The notes: a model not told the origin generated them from the letters alone. A stretch of DNA of 64,000 bases from Neobacillus rhizophilus (GCF_018343535.1 NZ_JAGYPF010000001.1:620001-684000); one strand, 5' to 3'. Positions 43,200 through 52,988 are shown, numbered from the stretch's first letter. Translations and numbers: made by a program.

Positions 43200-43505
43200 T
43201 TAATGATGATGGTGATGGCCGCCTCTGGTTGGGTTGGTAATTACCCACTCTTCATTAGGTACTTGGAAAAATTGAATCCAAACACCATCCAGCCATTCAT
43301 TATCCTTTTCTAGAATAAAATCAATATCCTTATCGGATTTTACCACTTCGTCCTTGTCAGTTGGTGTATCAAGCATCAGGTCATAATGGGCATGATCGCC
43401 GTGGATGTTGGAAACATAAACACGAAACACTTTACCCTCCGCTTCCTCTTGTCCAAGCATTTTTTTCAATTCCTTTGCGGCACTACGATTTACTTTTACC
43501 TTCAT
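43200..43505 (-). CDS. HesB/IscA-like protein without cysteines and with a His-rich end
   Basis: 101 residues. Similar in order to the HesB/YneR group (MKVKVNRSAAKELKKML..., FRVYVSNIHGDHAHYDLML, VWIQFFQVPNEEWVITNPTRGG) but contains no Cys, so the classical Fe-S ligands of IscA are absent. It ends in GGHHHHH, a natural run of five His, which may bind metal. HesB-like role in Fe-S assembly is therefore unlikely by the standard mechanism. Next to pssA. Confidence 0.78.
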   Translation of the reverse strand: MKVKVNRSAAKELKKMLGQEEAEGKVFRVYVSNIHGDHAHYDLMLDTPTDKDEVVKSDKDIDFILEKDNEWLDGVWIQFFQVPNEEWVITNPTRGGHHHHH

Positions 43506-43532
43506 TTCTTCTAAACCCTCTTTCTAAAATGA

Positions 43533-44234
43533 TTAACGAGTATTTCGTTTCCTTTTCTCTCTAACCAGCTGGAACCAAATAAACGCGATGTAAAGCGGGA
43601 TGGCGACATAGAGAAAGTACGGAAAACGATATTGTTCTTTTTTGAAAAATAAATAAATGGCGCAGCCTAAAAAAGCAGTGACAATAATTCCGTATTTGGG
43701 CAGGGGAACGTCCTTCAGGCTTGGGATTTTAACGGTGCTTACCATTAAGAAACAAATCACAAAAAAGGCGATAGGGAGAACAATTGATGGCATTTTGCCG
43801 TGAAACAGCGTTAACAGCGTTAACACCCCGCCCCCAGCCGTGATGGGTACACCCGTAAAATACTTTAATGAAGATTTCACCGCATTTATGTTGAAGCGGG
43901 CTAATCGATAAGCTCCGAATAATGGAAACAAACCTGAAATCGCCATGCCTACGATGCCATATGTAGAAAAGTAGGAGTAATAAGCCATCATCGCAGGTGC
44001 AACACCAAAGGTAACGATGTCAGCGAGTGAATCAAGCTCCTTCCCCAGCTCACTTTCCACACGCAGTATTCTGGCAATCCGTCCGTCCATGCTATCGAGC
44101 ATCATCCCGATTAAGATCAGAATGGCCGCATTCTTATAATCCCCCTGGGCCGAATACATGACCGACAAAAAGCCAAAAAATAAATTAAAAAGCGTAAACA
44201 AATTTGGAATACTGTTTCTAATAATATGTATCAC
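43533..44234 (-). CDS. pssA: CDP-diacylglycerol-serine O-phosphatidyltransferase
   Basis: 233 residues with about seven membrane segments. The CDP-alcohol phosphatidyltransferase motif DGRIARILRVESELGKELD then SLAD is complete. Makes phosphatidylserine, the precursor of phosphatidylethanolamine. The frame starts with a GTG without a good ribosome site, so the exact start is uncertain. No psd gene follows, unlike in B. subtilis where pssA and psd are linked. Confidence 0.93.
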   Translation of the reverse strand: MIHIIRNSIPNLFTLFNLFFGFLSVMYSAQGDYKNAAILILIGMMLDSMDGRIARILRVESELGKELDSLADIVTFGVAPAMMAYYSYFSTYGIVGMAISGLFPLFGAYRLARFNINAVKSSLKYFTGVPITAGGGVLTLLTLFHGKMPSIVLPIAFFVICFLMVSTVKIPSLKDVPLPKYGIIVTAFLGCAIYLFFKKEQYRFPYFLYVAIPLYIAFIWFQLVREKRKRNTR

Positions 44235-44420
44235 TCCAATTTAAACAATAAAAAGGATTAAATTAATACCCTTTTATTCAAAATCATTCCTCTCTTAATA
44301 ATATCTGTTAGGTTACGTTACTATGTCAATATTATATCATAACATATTTTAACAAAATTAATTTCAAAAACATAGAAGAGGCTGTTCCGTATTGAAACAG
44401 CCCCCCTTTTTATGATTTCA

Positions 44421-45200
44421 TTATGATACTTCTTTTTCTGACGTTTTTAATACTTTATCCTTTGAGAAGAGCCATCCGGCTCCTGCAATTCCAACTAAAA
44501 CAAGGTAAAAACTTACCTTCCACTCGGTTGAGTGGGCAAAATCTTCATTTAATATTGCTAGTTCAGGATGGGAAAGTGTATAGACTGCCAGTTTTACACC
44601 CACCCAGCCAACAATCGCAAATGCGGCAATTTCAAGGCCTGGGCGTCTTTCGAGAAGCTTAACAAACATATTAGCTGCAAAACGCATAATCACTAGACCG
44701 ATAATTCCGCCGGCGAAGATGACCAAGAACTTTCCTCCATCTAGTCCGCCAATATTCGGAAGCGGCGTATTGGGAAGAACGACAGCCATGGCAACAGCTG
44801 CAAGAATAGAATCAACAGCAAAAGCAATATCCGCCAATTCCACCTTAAACACGGTGGTCCAAAACCCACTTTTTTTACCTATTTCCTTTTTCTCTTTTCC
44901 TTCAGCTTTTCTTTTTACTACTTTACGGAAAATGTGATTGCCGGCCATAAATAATAAATAAAGGGCACCAATGGCTTGAACCTGCCATACATCCACTAGG
45001 AAGGAAATGGCAAAAAGAGAAGCAAAACGGAAGATAAATGCACCAGCCAACCCGTAAAATAATGCCTTTTTTCGTTCTTCCTCTGGGAGATGTTTTACCA
45101 TAATCGCCAATACCAAAGCATTATCCGCCGCTAGTAAACCTTCTAATGCCACCAAAATAATTAAAACCCAGCCGTACTCCAACAATAGAGATAAATCCAC
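44421..45200 (-). CDS. TerC-family membrane protein (YkoY/YceF-like), putative metal exporter
   Basis: 259 residues with about seven to eight membrane segments. Conserved acidic residues are visible in LEGLLAADNALVLAIMV and FKVELADIAFAVDSILAA, which are typical of TerC and Mn exporters. GTG at 45200 follows AAGGAGG. The yybP-ykoY riboswitch upstream links it to manganese homeostasis, as for ykoY in B. subtilis. Confidence 0.93.
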   Translation of the reverse strand: MDLSLLLEYGWVLIILVALEGLLAADNALVLAIMVKHLPEEERKKALFYGLAGAFIFRFASLFAISFLVDVWQVQAIGALYLLFMAGNHIFRKVVKRKAEGKEKKEIGKKSGFWTTVFKVELADIAFAVDSILAAVAMAVVLPNTPLPNIGGLDGGKFLVIFAGGIIGLVIMRFAANMFVKLLERRPGLEIAAFAIVGWVGVKLAVYTLSHPELAILNEDFAHSTEWKVSFYLVLVGIAGAGWLFSKDKVLKTSEKEVS

Positions 45201-45258
45201 TATACAATTCCTCCTTTAAAAGGTTTTGGTTCACAAAATACCCTTTTGCCAAATAAAA

Positions 45259-45287
45259 AGGCCTTTACCGAATACAGTAAAGGCCTA
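45259..45287 (-). terminator. Second terminator after the manganese riboswitch
   Basis: AGGCCTTTA and TAAAGGCCT form a perfect 9-bp stem, followed by TTTTTA on the minus strand. It is the second of two tandem hairpins. Confidence 0.8.
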
Positions 45288-45295
45288 AAAAAGCA

Positions 45296-45330
45296 TATAA
45301 AAAGACTTTACAGTAAAGTAAAGGTCTTGC
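45296..45330 (-). terminator. Riboswitch terminator of the TerC gene
   Basis: On the minus strand AAGACCTTTA pairs with TAAAGTCTT and is followed by TTTTATAT. It adjoins the 3' end of the aptamer. Confidence 0.8.
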
Positions 45331-45416
45331 TAACAACGTCCAGGTTGCCAATAAAGCCGGAGAATAAATTCTCGGAATGACGACTTTATTGTAGCAGCTA
45401 CTCCCCTTTAAAAAGG
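45316..45416 (-). promoter_or_regulatory. yybP-ykoY (manganese) riboswitch
   Basis: Minus strand begins AAAGGGGAGTAGC, continues through GTCGTCATTCCGAG and CTTTATTGGCAACCTGGAC and ends with TAGCAAGACC. These are the conserved yybP-ykoY leader segments; the element usually turns on Mn exporters at high manganese. Confidence 0.92.
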
Positions 45417-45490
45417 AAATATTTTATTACTTATACTTTATTAAACTTTTAAAAAGATGTCAACATTAGTTTTTATGATTGGTAAAGTTT

Positions 45491-47023
45491 TTACAGTTCG
45501 TAAACTTCGGAGTATTTTTTCTCAAGGTAATCCACCAGGTAATCAGCATTTAATTCTTCTCCTGTTACCTTGACAATTAATTCATTCGGTGTATAAAGCT
45601 TCCCATATTGATGAATATTTGCCTTTAACCAGTCTTGCAGACAATCGAACCGGCCATTTTCAATAAGTTGATAAAATTCTGGCAAATCGTTTTGAATCTT
45701 CTTGAGAATTTGCGCAGCATAAAGGTTCCCTAACGAATAAGATGGGAAATAACCAATGCCCCCAAAAGACCAGTGCACATCTTGGAGAACTCCCACTGTA
45801 TCGGTCCTCGGAGTTACTCCCAGGTAATCCTGCATCTTTTGATTCCAAATGACTGGGAGATTCTTTGCTTCGATTTCACCAGCGATTAGAGCCTTTTCGA
45901 TTTCATAGCGGACCATAATATGCAAATTATAGGTCAGTTCATCTGCCTCAACACGGATGAACGATGGCTCAACTGTGTTAACCGCCCGATAAAACTCATC
46001 AACAGACACATTTGCAAGCTGCCCTGGGAATGTTTCCTTAAGCTTTGGATAGAAATAATTCCAAAATTCTTTACTACGGCCGACCATGTTTTCTAAAAAT
46101 CTTGATTGAGATTCATGAATCCCAAACGAGGCACCGCTTTGAAGTACAGATTCCTCATATTTCGGATTAATATGCTGTTCGTAAATGCCATGACCCGCTT
46201 CGTGGATCGTGCCAAATAAAGCAGAGCGCACATTTTGCTCCAAATAACGTGTTGTCAAACGTACGTCCCCGATATTCACTGTTTGTGCAAACGGATGTAC
46301 AGTCTCATCCAATCTTCCGGCCTCCATATCAAAACCAATGATTGGCAGGATATAGCGATTAAATTTTTTCTGCTTTTCAACTTCAAAAGCCTGGCTGAAA
46401 ATTTCCGACTTTGTTCCTTTACCATTTTTTTGAATCCGATTTAATAACCGTACACTGGATTCTCTTAGCTTTGCAAACAGCGGATCCAGTATTTTTACGG
46501 TTAAACCAGGTTCAAATTCATCTAGCAAAGCATCATATGGATGGTCCTCATAGCCATAGATTTCAGCGAACTTTCGCTTGTACTCCACAATCTTTTCCAG
46601 ATACGGTAGGAAACGCTCAAAATCGTTATTTGCTCTTGCCTCCTCCCAAGCATCATTTGCCTGTCCTGTCAGCACGGAATAGTCCTGGAACATGTCAGCG
46701 GGAATGCTTTTGGATTTTTCATAAAAAGTCTTATATTCTCTTACCTTCGCTTTTGTTGCTTCATCTAAGACTGCAGAATTCGCAGGAAGTGTTAAAGTAG
46801 TAAGCAGTTCACCCATTTCCGGAGAAACCGATAATTTAAAGACCTCTGTCCTTAATGTGCCGGCTGCCTTTGCAAAAACGTGTCTCCCTTTTTTCGGCGC
46901 CATCACCTTCTGGTCCCAGTCAGCCAAACCGATAATACTTGAGTAATGCGTTATTTTTTCATCTAATGCCTTAAATTTCTCCAATGACTCTTGTAACTTC
47001 GGATCCAATACCTTCTGTTCCAT
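45491..47023 (-). CDS. Metallocarboxypeptidase, M32 family
   Basis: 510 residues. Zinc-binding HEAGH in TIHEAGHGIYEQ (about residues 269-280) and the HESQSR motif are characteristic of thermostable carboxypeptidase 1 / YpwA. Cytoplasmic, releases C-terminal amino acids. No neighbours with a related role. Confidence 0.95.
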   Translation of the reverse strand: MEQKVLDPKLQESLEKFKALDEKITHYSSIIGLADWDQKVMAPKKGRHVFAKAAGTLRTEVFKLSVSPEMGELLTTLTLPANSAVLDEATKAKVREYKTFYEKSKSIPADMFQDYSVLTGQANDAWEEARANNDFERFLPYLEKIVEYKRKFAEIYGYEDHPYDALLDEFEPGLTVKILDPLFAKLRESSVRLLNRIQKNGKGTKSEIFSQAFEVEKQKKFNRYILPIIGFDMEAGRLDETVHPFAQTVNIGDVRLTTRYLEQNVRSALFGTIHEAGHGIYEQHINPKYEESVLQSGASFGIHESQSRFLENMVGRSKEFWNYFYPKLKETFPGQLANVSVDEFYRAVNTVEPSFIRVEADELTYNLHIMVRYEIEKALIAGEIEAKNLPVIWNQKMQDYLGVTPRTDTVGVLQDVHWSFGGIGYFPSYSLGNLYAAQILKKIQNDLPEFYQLIENGRFDCLQDWLKANIHQYGKLYTPNELIVKVTGEELNADYLVDYLEKKYSEVYEL

Positions 47024-47116
47024 ATTAGCCCCTCCCTGTATCTATTTTCCAATGGATGAAAAAGCTGCTAGTTCATCCCTATTTATTATAAAGGATAACT
47101 GGTCATTAGGGAAAAA

Positions 47117-47136
47117 TTTTGAAAGCACTTTCAAAA
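47117..47136. promoter_or_regulatory. cre-like palindrome (putative CcpA site)
   Basis: TTTTGAAAGCACTTTCAAAA. It fits a catabolite-responsive element except that the centre is CA rather than CG. Located between divergent carboxypeptidase and PBP genes. Confidence 0.5.
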
Positions 47137-47268
47137 TGAATTTTATTTCTTTTCTCCTCGTTTTTATGTCTGTATAAATTTTACAAATGGGTGGAAAATA
47201 CAAACATTGTTAAATACTTCCGAAGCTTATTAATTAACAATTCATAGAAAAAAGGAAGTGAAAGCTAA

Positions 47269-49332
47269 TTGGAGAAGGAAAAAAAGAAAAAATCCCACTT
47301 TCCCTTTCGTTTAAATTTCCTTTTTTTCAGTGTGTTTTTATTATTTTCCATCCTTATCCTAAGGCTTGGCTTTGTTCAGATTGTCTATGGAGAAAATTTC
47401 AAGAGGGATTTGGAACGGAAAGAAGGAATTACAGTCAGTAACCCTGTCCCAAGAGGAAAAATGTTTGACCGCAATGACCGAGTTATCGTGGATAATATCC
47501 CTAAAAGCGCCATTACCTTCAGCAACGAAGGATTTACCCTAACAGAAATGCTTGAAACAGCTGAGAAATTAGGAAAACTAATCGATAAAAAAACAGATAA
47601 GCTAACCGACAAAAATAAAAAGGATTATTGGATTATAAAAAATCCAATGCAAGCAGAAGCAAAAATCACCAGAAAAGAAAAGGAATTGTTTGCAGCAAAA
47701 AAATTAACGGATCAGGATTTATATAAATTAAAACTGGAACGCGCAAGTGACTCTGATTTGAATTTATCCGAAGAGGAACTAGAGGCAGCCGCCATATTCC
47801 GAGAATTTACGAGCGGGTATAAATTCACTTCACAGCTTGTTAAAAATGAAAATGTCAGTGATGAGGAATACGCCGTTGTCAGCGAAAATCTTGAGTCCCT
47901 TCCTGGTGTAGATACGACCACCGATTGGGAGCGGTCCTACCCTTTCGAATACACTCTTAGGTCTGTCCTTGGCAAGGTCACCAATTCAGATGAAGGACTC
48001 CCGGCCGATCAATTGGATTATTTTTTAGCAAGAGGATACAGCCGCAATGACCGGGTTGGCAAAAGCCAACTGGAACTGCAGTATGAGGAAGTACTAAGGG
48101 GATATAAAACAAAAGTAAAAAATGTAACCGATAAAGCCGGAAGGGTCATTGAATCGCAGCCTGTTTCAGACGGCCAAAAAGGGAAAGACCTTGTCTTAAC
48201 CATTGACATGGACCTGCAAAAAGCGATTGACCAGATTATCGAAGAAGAACTCTGGGCTGCCAAAAAAATGCCGGGTACTGCCTTAACTGACAGGGCTTAT
48301 GTTGTTTTAATGGACCCCTTTACAGGCGAAATATTGGCCATGTCAGGAAAAAAAATCGTCAAGGATTCTTCTGGGAGAAAAGTTATGGAGGATGATGCCC
48401 TTGGCACGTTTACAACTACATATAATGTCGGATCCACGGTGAAAGGGGCAACTGTCTTAACCGGATATAAAACGGGAGCGATTTCACCGGGAACAGTATT
48501 TGATGATGCCGGAATTAAAATTAAAGACACTCCGCTTAAAAAGTCTTATGCCTATTTAGGCAGATTAAATGAAATTGAGGCGTTAAAAAAGTCCTCGAAT
48601 GTTTATATGTTTCATACAGCGTTAAGAATTGGAAACGCGCATTATGAATACGATAAACCATTAAATCTAAAAAATCTGCAAGCGTTTGAAACCATCAGAA
48701 ACTCCTTCGCTTCATTTGGTCTTGGGACAAGAACGGGTATTGATTTGCCAAATGAGCAAACTGGATTTAAAGGAATGAGCAGGCTACCAGGGTATTTGCT
48801 CGATCTGGTCATCGGGCAGTATGATACCTACTCAGCTATGCAGCTTGCCCAATATGTTTCGACCATCGCAAATGGCGGCTATCGGATGCAACCACATGTC
48901 GTGAAGGAAATTCGCCGGCCTGCTTCGGGAACGGAGGTGCTGGGTTCCGTGGCACAGGAAATTTCTCCTGTCGTTTTAAATACAATTGATGCCAAAAAGG
49001 AGTGGTTGAACCGAGTACAGACGGGCTTTCGCAAAGTCATGCAAGAACCGGGTGGTACGGCTTTTAAATTTTTCGAAGGTGCTCCTTATGCACCTGCCGG
49101 AAAAACCGGTACTGCGGAAGCCTTTTATGATGGGCCATTAAGAAGCCGCTTTGGAGAGATTCCTCCATCAGTTATGAATCTAAGTCTTGTCAGCTACGCT
49201 CCAAGTACTAATCCTGAGGTGGCGATGGCTGTTGTAGTTCCATGGGCGTTTCAAGGAGATGATGATAACAAGGCTAATTTAAAAATTGGCCGAAGGGTTT
49301 TGGATGCCTACTTCCAATTGAAAAACCGATAA
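47269..49332 (+). CDS. Class B penicillin-binding protein (transpeptidase)
   Basis: 687 residues. A very basic cytoplasmic start (KEKKKKSHFPFR), one membrane helix, a PBP dimerisation domain, and a transpeptidase domain with active Ser in GSTVKGA (about residues 387-393), SSN and AGKTGTAE. Resembles PbpA/PbpH (rod-shape PBP2A/H). TTG start, about 12 bases after AAGGAAG. Long charged insert between about residues 100 and 180. Confidence 0.92.
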   Translation: MEKEKKKKSHFPFRLNFLFFSVFLLFSILILRLGFVQIVYGENFKRDLERKEGITVSNPVPRGKMFDRNDRVIVDNIPKSAITFSNEGFTLTEMLETAEKLGKLIDKKTDKLTDKNKKDYWIIKNPMQAEAKITRKEKELFAAKKLTDQDLYKLKLERASDSDLNLSEEELEAAAIFREFTSGYKFTSQLVKNENVSDEEYAVVSENLESLPGVDTTTDWERSYPFEYTLRSVLGKVTNSDEGLPADQLDYFLARGYSRNDRVGKSQLELQYEEVLRGYKTKVKNVTDKAGRVIESQPVSDGQKGKDLVLTIDMDLQKAIDQIIEEELWAAKKMPGTALTDRAYVVLMDPFTGEILAMSGKKIVKDSSGRKVMEDDALGTFTTTYNVGSTVKGATVLTGYKTGAISPGTVFDDAGIKIKDTPLKKSYAYLGRLNEIEALKKSSNVYMFHTALRIGNAHYEYDKPLNLKNLQAFETIRNSFASFGLGTRTGIDLPNEQTGFKGMSRLPGYLLDLVIGQYDTYSAMQLAQYVSTIANGGYRMQPHVVKEIRRPASGTEVLGSVAQEISPVVLNTIDAKKEWLNRVQTGFRKVMQEPGGTAFKFFEGAPYAPAGKTGTAEAFYDGPLRSRFGEIPPSVMNLSLVSYAPSTNPEVAMAVVVPWAFQGDDDNKANLKIGRRVLDAYFQLKNR

Positions 49333-49336
49333 GGGT

Positions 49337-49368
49337 AGAGGGTGCCCTTAAGCACCCTCTTATTTTTT
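49337..49368 (+). terminator. Terminator after the class B PBP
   Basis: GAGGGTGC pairs with GCACCCTC around CCTTAA, followed by TTATTTTTT. The T-run overlaps the convergent gene's last codons. Confidence 0.88.
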
Positions 49369-49815
49369 CTCCAATACACTTTTTACTGCCTTCTCAATTT
49401 CAGCATAACCGGTGCACCGACAAATATTTGATTCAAGCCATTCCTTGATCGTATCATCACCCGCATCTGGATGCTGTTTAATTAGCGCATGGCAGTTCAT
49501 GATAAAGCCTGGTGTACAATATCCGCATTGAAAGGCAAAATTTTCGACAAAGGCTTTTTGGATAGGTGTATCCTTTAACCCTTCAATTGTCGTTACCTCT
49601 TTTCCAATGGCCTCAACAGCCAGCATCAAGCATGATTTCATCGGCCAGCCATCCACATTTACCGAACATGCCCCACAATCACCATTTAAACAGCCTGGTT
49701 TAGCGCCTGTCAGTCCAAGTCTTCCGCGCAGTACAAATAAAAGGGTGTCCGCAAATCTGGCGGTCACCATCCGCTTATCTCCATTAACATTCAATGGAAA
49801 AGTGTGCAGGCTCAT
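49360..49815 (-). CDS. Molybdenum hydroxylase 2Fe-2S subunit (XdhC/CoxS/PucE type)
   Basis: 151 residues with two [2Fe-2S] sites: plant-ferredoxin-like GCLNGDCGAC and the second GYCTPG...CRCTGY. Electron-transfer subunit of the xanthine dehydrogenase family. Last of three structural genes transcribed L-M-S. Confidence 0.92.
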   Translation of the reverse strand: MSLHTFPLNVNGDKRMVTARFADTLLFVLRGRLGLTGAKPGCLNGDCGACSVNVDGWPMKSCLMLAVEAIGKEVTTIEGLKDTPIQKAFVENFAFQCGYCTPGFIMNCHALIKQHPDAGDDTIKEWLESNICRCTGYAEIEKAVKSVLEKK

Positions 49816-49831
49816 TAAATGCTTCCCCCTT

Positions 49832-50671
49832 TTACACTGTCATTCCATCCAAAGATCGAAGGACATCAATAAACAAATTTTTTAATACAAATAGGCGGTA
49901 TTCAGTGGACCCTTCAATATCATTTAAAATGGGCCGAGGCAAAACAGTAAGTGCTCTTTCAACTCTTGCTTCTCCCGTCACTCCCTGCCTGTTTAATACT
50001 TCCTCCACTTCCCTCGAACGGAATGGAAACGGGCAGAGTCCGCTAATGGCGACGCGGATTTCCCTATCGATTTTGAGAGCCGCAATGGTAATTAGCGGAT
50101 AGCCTGTGTCCCACTGTTGACGCCGTTTTATGCTGATAGAAGGTGCCTCAACAAACCTTCTTTCAGTGGCTAATTGAACGAGAAATTCTCCTTTTTCCAA
50201 CTGAAGTTCCTGGTTAAAAACATCATGAATAAAGGCGGTTTTCACACCTTTAGGACCAACAAGAACTACCTGGCTATCTGATAATAAAAACGGCAGTACA
50301 GCCTCCCGATAAAAAATTTGTCCGCATATATTGCCTCCCACTGTTATTTTTCCGCGGGCGGTGTGATCGGCAATTTCACTTGAGGTCTTTGTTAAGAGCG
50401 GGAAAGGGTTTGCCTCTTCGATATTTGTTAAAGACAGGGTACTTCCTAAAACCAAGTATTCCCCATCCATCTCCATAACTCTACCTTCTGCTATCCCCTT
50501 AATATCAATAACAGCATCGGCATGAGCCAAATCAATTCTTCCAAGTGTAATCAGCTCAGTTCCACCGGAAAAAAACATCGGCTTCTTTCCTTGCTGTGCC
50601 ACGTATTGGTATAATTCAACAGCTTCACTGAGCGATTGCGGCCTGTAATAATCAAAATCAAATGGAAGCAT
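49832..50671 (-). CDS. Molybdenum hydroxylase FAD-binding subunit (CoxM/PucC type)
   Basis: 279 residues. FAD_binding_5 domain with GGTELI and TVGGNICGQ, then CO_deh_flav_C. Overlaps the large-subunit stop by 14 bases, suggesting coupling. Transfers electrons from the 2Fe-2S subunit to NAD or another acceptor. Confidence 0.92.
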   Translation of the reverse strand: MLPFDFDYYRPQSLSEAVELYQYVAQQGKKPMFFSGGTELITLGRIDLAHADAVIDIKGIAEGRVMEMDGEYLVLGSTLSLTNIEEANPFPLLTKTSSEIADHTARGKITVGGNICGQIFYREAVLPFLLSDSQVVLVGPKGVKTAFIHDVFNQELQLEKGEFLVQLATERRFVEAPSISIKRRQQWDTGYPLITIAALKIDREIRVAISGLCPFPFRSREVEEVLNRQGVTGEARVERALTVLPRPILNDIEGSTEYRLFVLKNLFIDVLRSLDGMTV

Positions 50672-52988
50672 TTCTTGCTGCCTCCTTTGCCTTCCATACT
50701 AATTCTGGAATGAGCGGCAAGTGGTGAAAGGATACTCCTGCCGCCAGTGACAATGCATTTCCGAGTGCTCCTGGCATCCCCATCAGCCCATGCTCCCCGA
50801 CACCACGGGCACCGTATGCGGAATCAAGGGCAGGAGTTTCTACAAAGCCAACTAAAAACTCAGGGTTTTCGCCGTAGCGAAGGGGTCGATACGTACGCAA
50901 CTGAGGATTTAGAACTCTGCCAAGCTCATCAAAATAAAAGGTTTCTCTGCCGGCAAAAGCGAGTCCCATGCTCATCGCTCCCATTACCTGGCCGAGGGCT
51001 GCTTTCTCATTCATTACTTTCCCTATATCGACAACCGTACAGGCCTTAACCAGTCTGTAGGTATAATCCCGGCGGTCAAATTCAATTTCAACACCATAAG
51101 CCGCAGGCGTCCATTCCGGCCCTGGTTTTCCGGCGCCGGTCTCAGGATCTAAATGGCTAAGATGCCTTAATACAATATTGCCCTTGCCAATAATTTGCCC
51201 GCCAATGGCGTTCCCATTTGGATACTGATAGCCGTAGCCAATATCTTTGAAATGCAGTCCGATCGCAGGATCATCGCGTAAATATACCCGGCTTCCGCCC
51301 ACCTCTAAATCTTGGATCGGCGCCCTTAACACGCAGGCTGCGATCTCTGTTAACTGACGAATAACATCTTCTGCCGCCTCGAGTACCGCCCGGCCGCCCA
51401 TATAGGTACCACGGCTGGCCACCGTTTTCCAATGTTCAGGTGTTGTCTGCGTATCCACCTCCATCCGCACATGAATTTTGTCAACATCCATTTTCAACCG
51501 TTCAGCAAGAATCTGCGCGAGAACTGTTTTCGTCCCAGTGCCAATTTCAATCACACCCGACATCAAATTGATGCTCCCGTCGCGGTTAAACGTCAAAATT
51601 ACCCCCGAAGGTGCATCAGGGTCTATCGTTGATGTTTTCCAGCTGCAGCTTATCCCTTTTACTCTTACATACCGCTCATTTATTTCTTTTACGGGTCCTT
51701 CATTCCAATTGAACAGTTCTCTTAATTTCTCAATACATTTTCTCAGGTCCCCGATATTGCTTCGATTCAAAAGAACCCTTGTCGGCGTTGTATCCCCTGG
51801 CTGTATGGCGTTAATATGCCTGAGCTCCAGCGGATCCATGTTTAATTTCCCGGCGAGGATATCCATGGTCCGCTCGATTGCAAAGGAAAGCTCTGAATGG
51901 CTGAAGCCCCTGAATGGTGCAGCATAGGGGTGGTTTGTATACATACAATAGGAATCGCACCAGACATTTTCAAGCTTATAGGGCCCGGTACAATCTACCG
52001 CCCCAGACCTCGTTACATCAATCGCTTTATCGGAATATGCGCCCCCATCCCATAAGTATTGAATCTCGGCAGCCTTAAGTTTCCCGTTGCGGTCAGCGCC
52101 CAATTTTACAGTGGCATCTAGGCCGATATGGCACGGGGATGTAAGTATATCTTCTTCTCTTGTATTTAAAAGCTTAACTGGTTTTCCGCCTACTTCCTTT
52201 GAGGCAATGTAGGCAAGCACCTCAAGCTGTACAGATGCCTTCCCGCCATAGGCACCACCAACAAACGGGGTATGAACAATAATTTTCCCCATGTCCTCCC
52301 CAAAGTAATCGGCAATTAACCGTTTTGCCATAAAGGGCGCCTGTGAAGAGGTCATAATAATAATTTGTCCATCAGGCAAAATTTCTGCTGTCGAACACCT
52401 CGTTTCCATCGCCGCGTGATCAGATGGGGCAAATGAGAAACTCGCCTCCACCACAACCTCGCTTTCCGACCACCCCTTCTCCATATTCCCCTTTCGAATT
52501 TTGATATGAGTGGCAATATTGGTCCCAGGCACTGGATGGGAATCCTCTTCCTTTTTGTATTCACCTAACCGTTCATGGACCAAGGGCGCATCCCTTCTAA
52601 ACGCTTGGGTAGGCGAATTAACGACAGGCAATGGTTCATATTGAACATGAATCAAATCAGCAGCCGTTTTCGCCTGCCCAGGAGTATCTGCCACAACGAG
52701 GGCAACTGGTTCGCCGTGATACCTAACCTTATCGACGGCAATTGGCGGCCGGTCGCGAATGGCTTCACCTGTTAACGGATAGCGTTTTCCTGCAATAATC
52801 GCCCTGACGCCCGGGACCTGCCTGGCCTTCGAGGTATCAATGCTGACAATTTTGGCATGGCCATATGGGCTGATGACCATTTTTGCTGACAGCATTCCGC
52901 TGGTTTGATAGTCATGTGTGTATCTGGCCCGGCCCGTCACTTTATCGAATGCTTCCTTGCGAATGACACTTTTACCAACAACCTCCAA
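50658..52988 (-). CDS. Molybdenum hydroxylase large subunit (xanthine dehydrogenase family)
   Basis: 776 residues. Aldehyde-oxidase/xanthine-dehydrogenase a/b-hammerhead and molybdopterin-binding domains; FVGGAYGGK, YAAPFRGFSHSE and the catalytic Glu in GARGVGEHG (about residue 735). The CoxL signature with active Cys is absent. GTVASRGT-like segment reads TVASRGTYMGG. TTG start after GGGAGGG. Substrate could be a purine, nicotinate-like N-heterocycle or aldehyde; not determinable here. Confidence 0.92.
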   Translation of the reverse strand: MEVVGKSVIRKEAFDKVTGRARYTHDYQTSGMLSAKMVISPYGHAKIVSIDTSKARQVPGVRAIIAGKRYPLTGEAIRDRPPIAVDKVRYHGEPVALVVADTPGQAKTAADLIHVQYEPLPVVNSPTQAFRRDAPLVHERLGEYKKEEDSHPVPGTNIATHIKIRKGNMEKGWSESEVVVEASFSFAPSDHAAMETRCSTAEILPDGQIIIMTSSQAPFMAKRLIADYFGEDMGKIIVHTPFVGGAYGGKASVQLEVLAYIASKEVGGKPVKLLNTREEDILTSPCHIGLDATVKLGADRNGKLKAAEIQYLWDGGAYSDKAIDVTRSGAVDCTGPYKLENVWCDSYCMYTNHPYAAPFRGFSHSELSFAIERTMDILAGKLNMDPLELRHINAIQPGDTTPTRVLLNRSNIGDLRKCIEKLRELFNWNEGPVKEINERYVRVKGISCSWKTSTIDPDAPSGVILTFNRDGSINLMSGVIEIGTGTKTVLAQILAERLKMDVDKIHVRMEVDTQTTPEHWKTVASRGTYMGGRAVLEAAEDVIRQLTEIAACVLRAPIQDLEVGGSRVYLRDDPAIGLHFKDIGYGYQYPNGNAIGGQIIGKGNIVLRHLSHLDPETGAGKPGPEWTPAAYGVEIEFDRRDYTYRLVKACTVVDIGKVMNEKAALGQVMGAMSMGLAFAGRETFYFDELGRVLNPQLRTYRPLRYGENPEFLVGFVETPALDSAYGARGVGEHGLMGMPGALGNALSLAAGVSFHHLPLIPELVWKAKEAARNASI

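Noticed and set aside
50658-52988. Aerobic CO dehydrogenase (CoxL)
   Set aside because: The active-site Cys signature of form I CoxL is not present.
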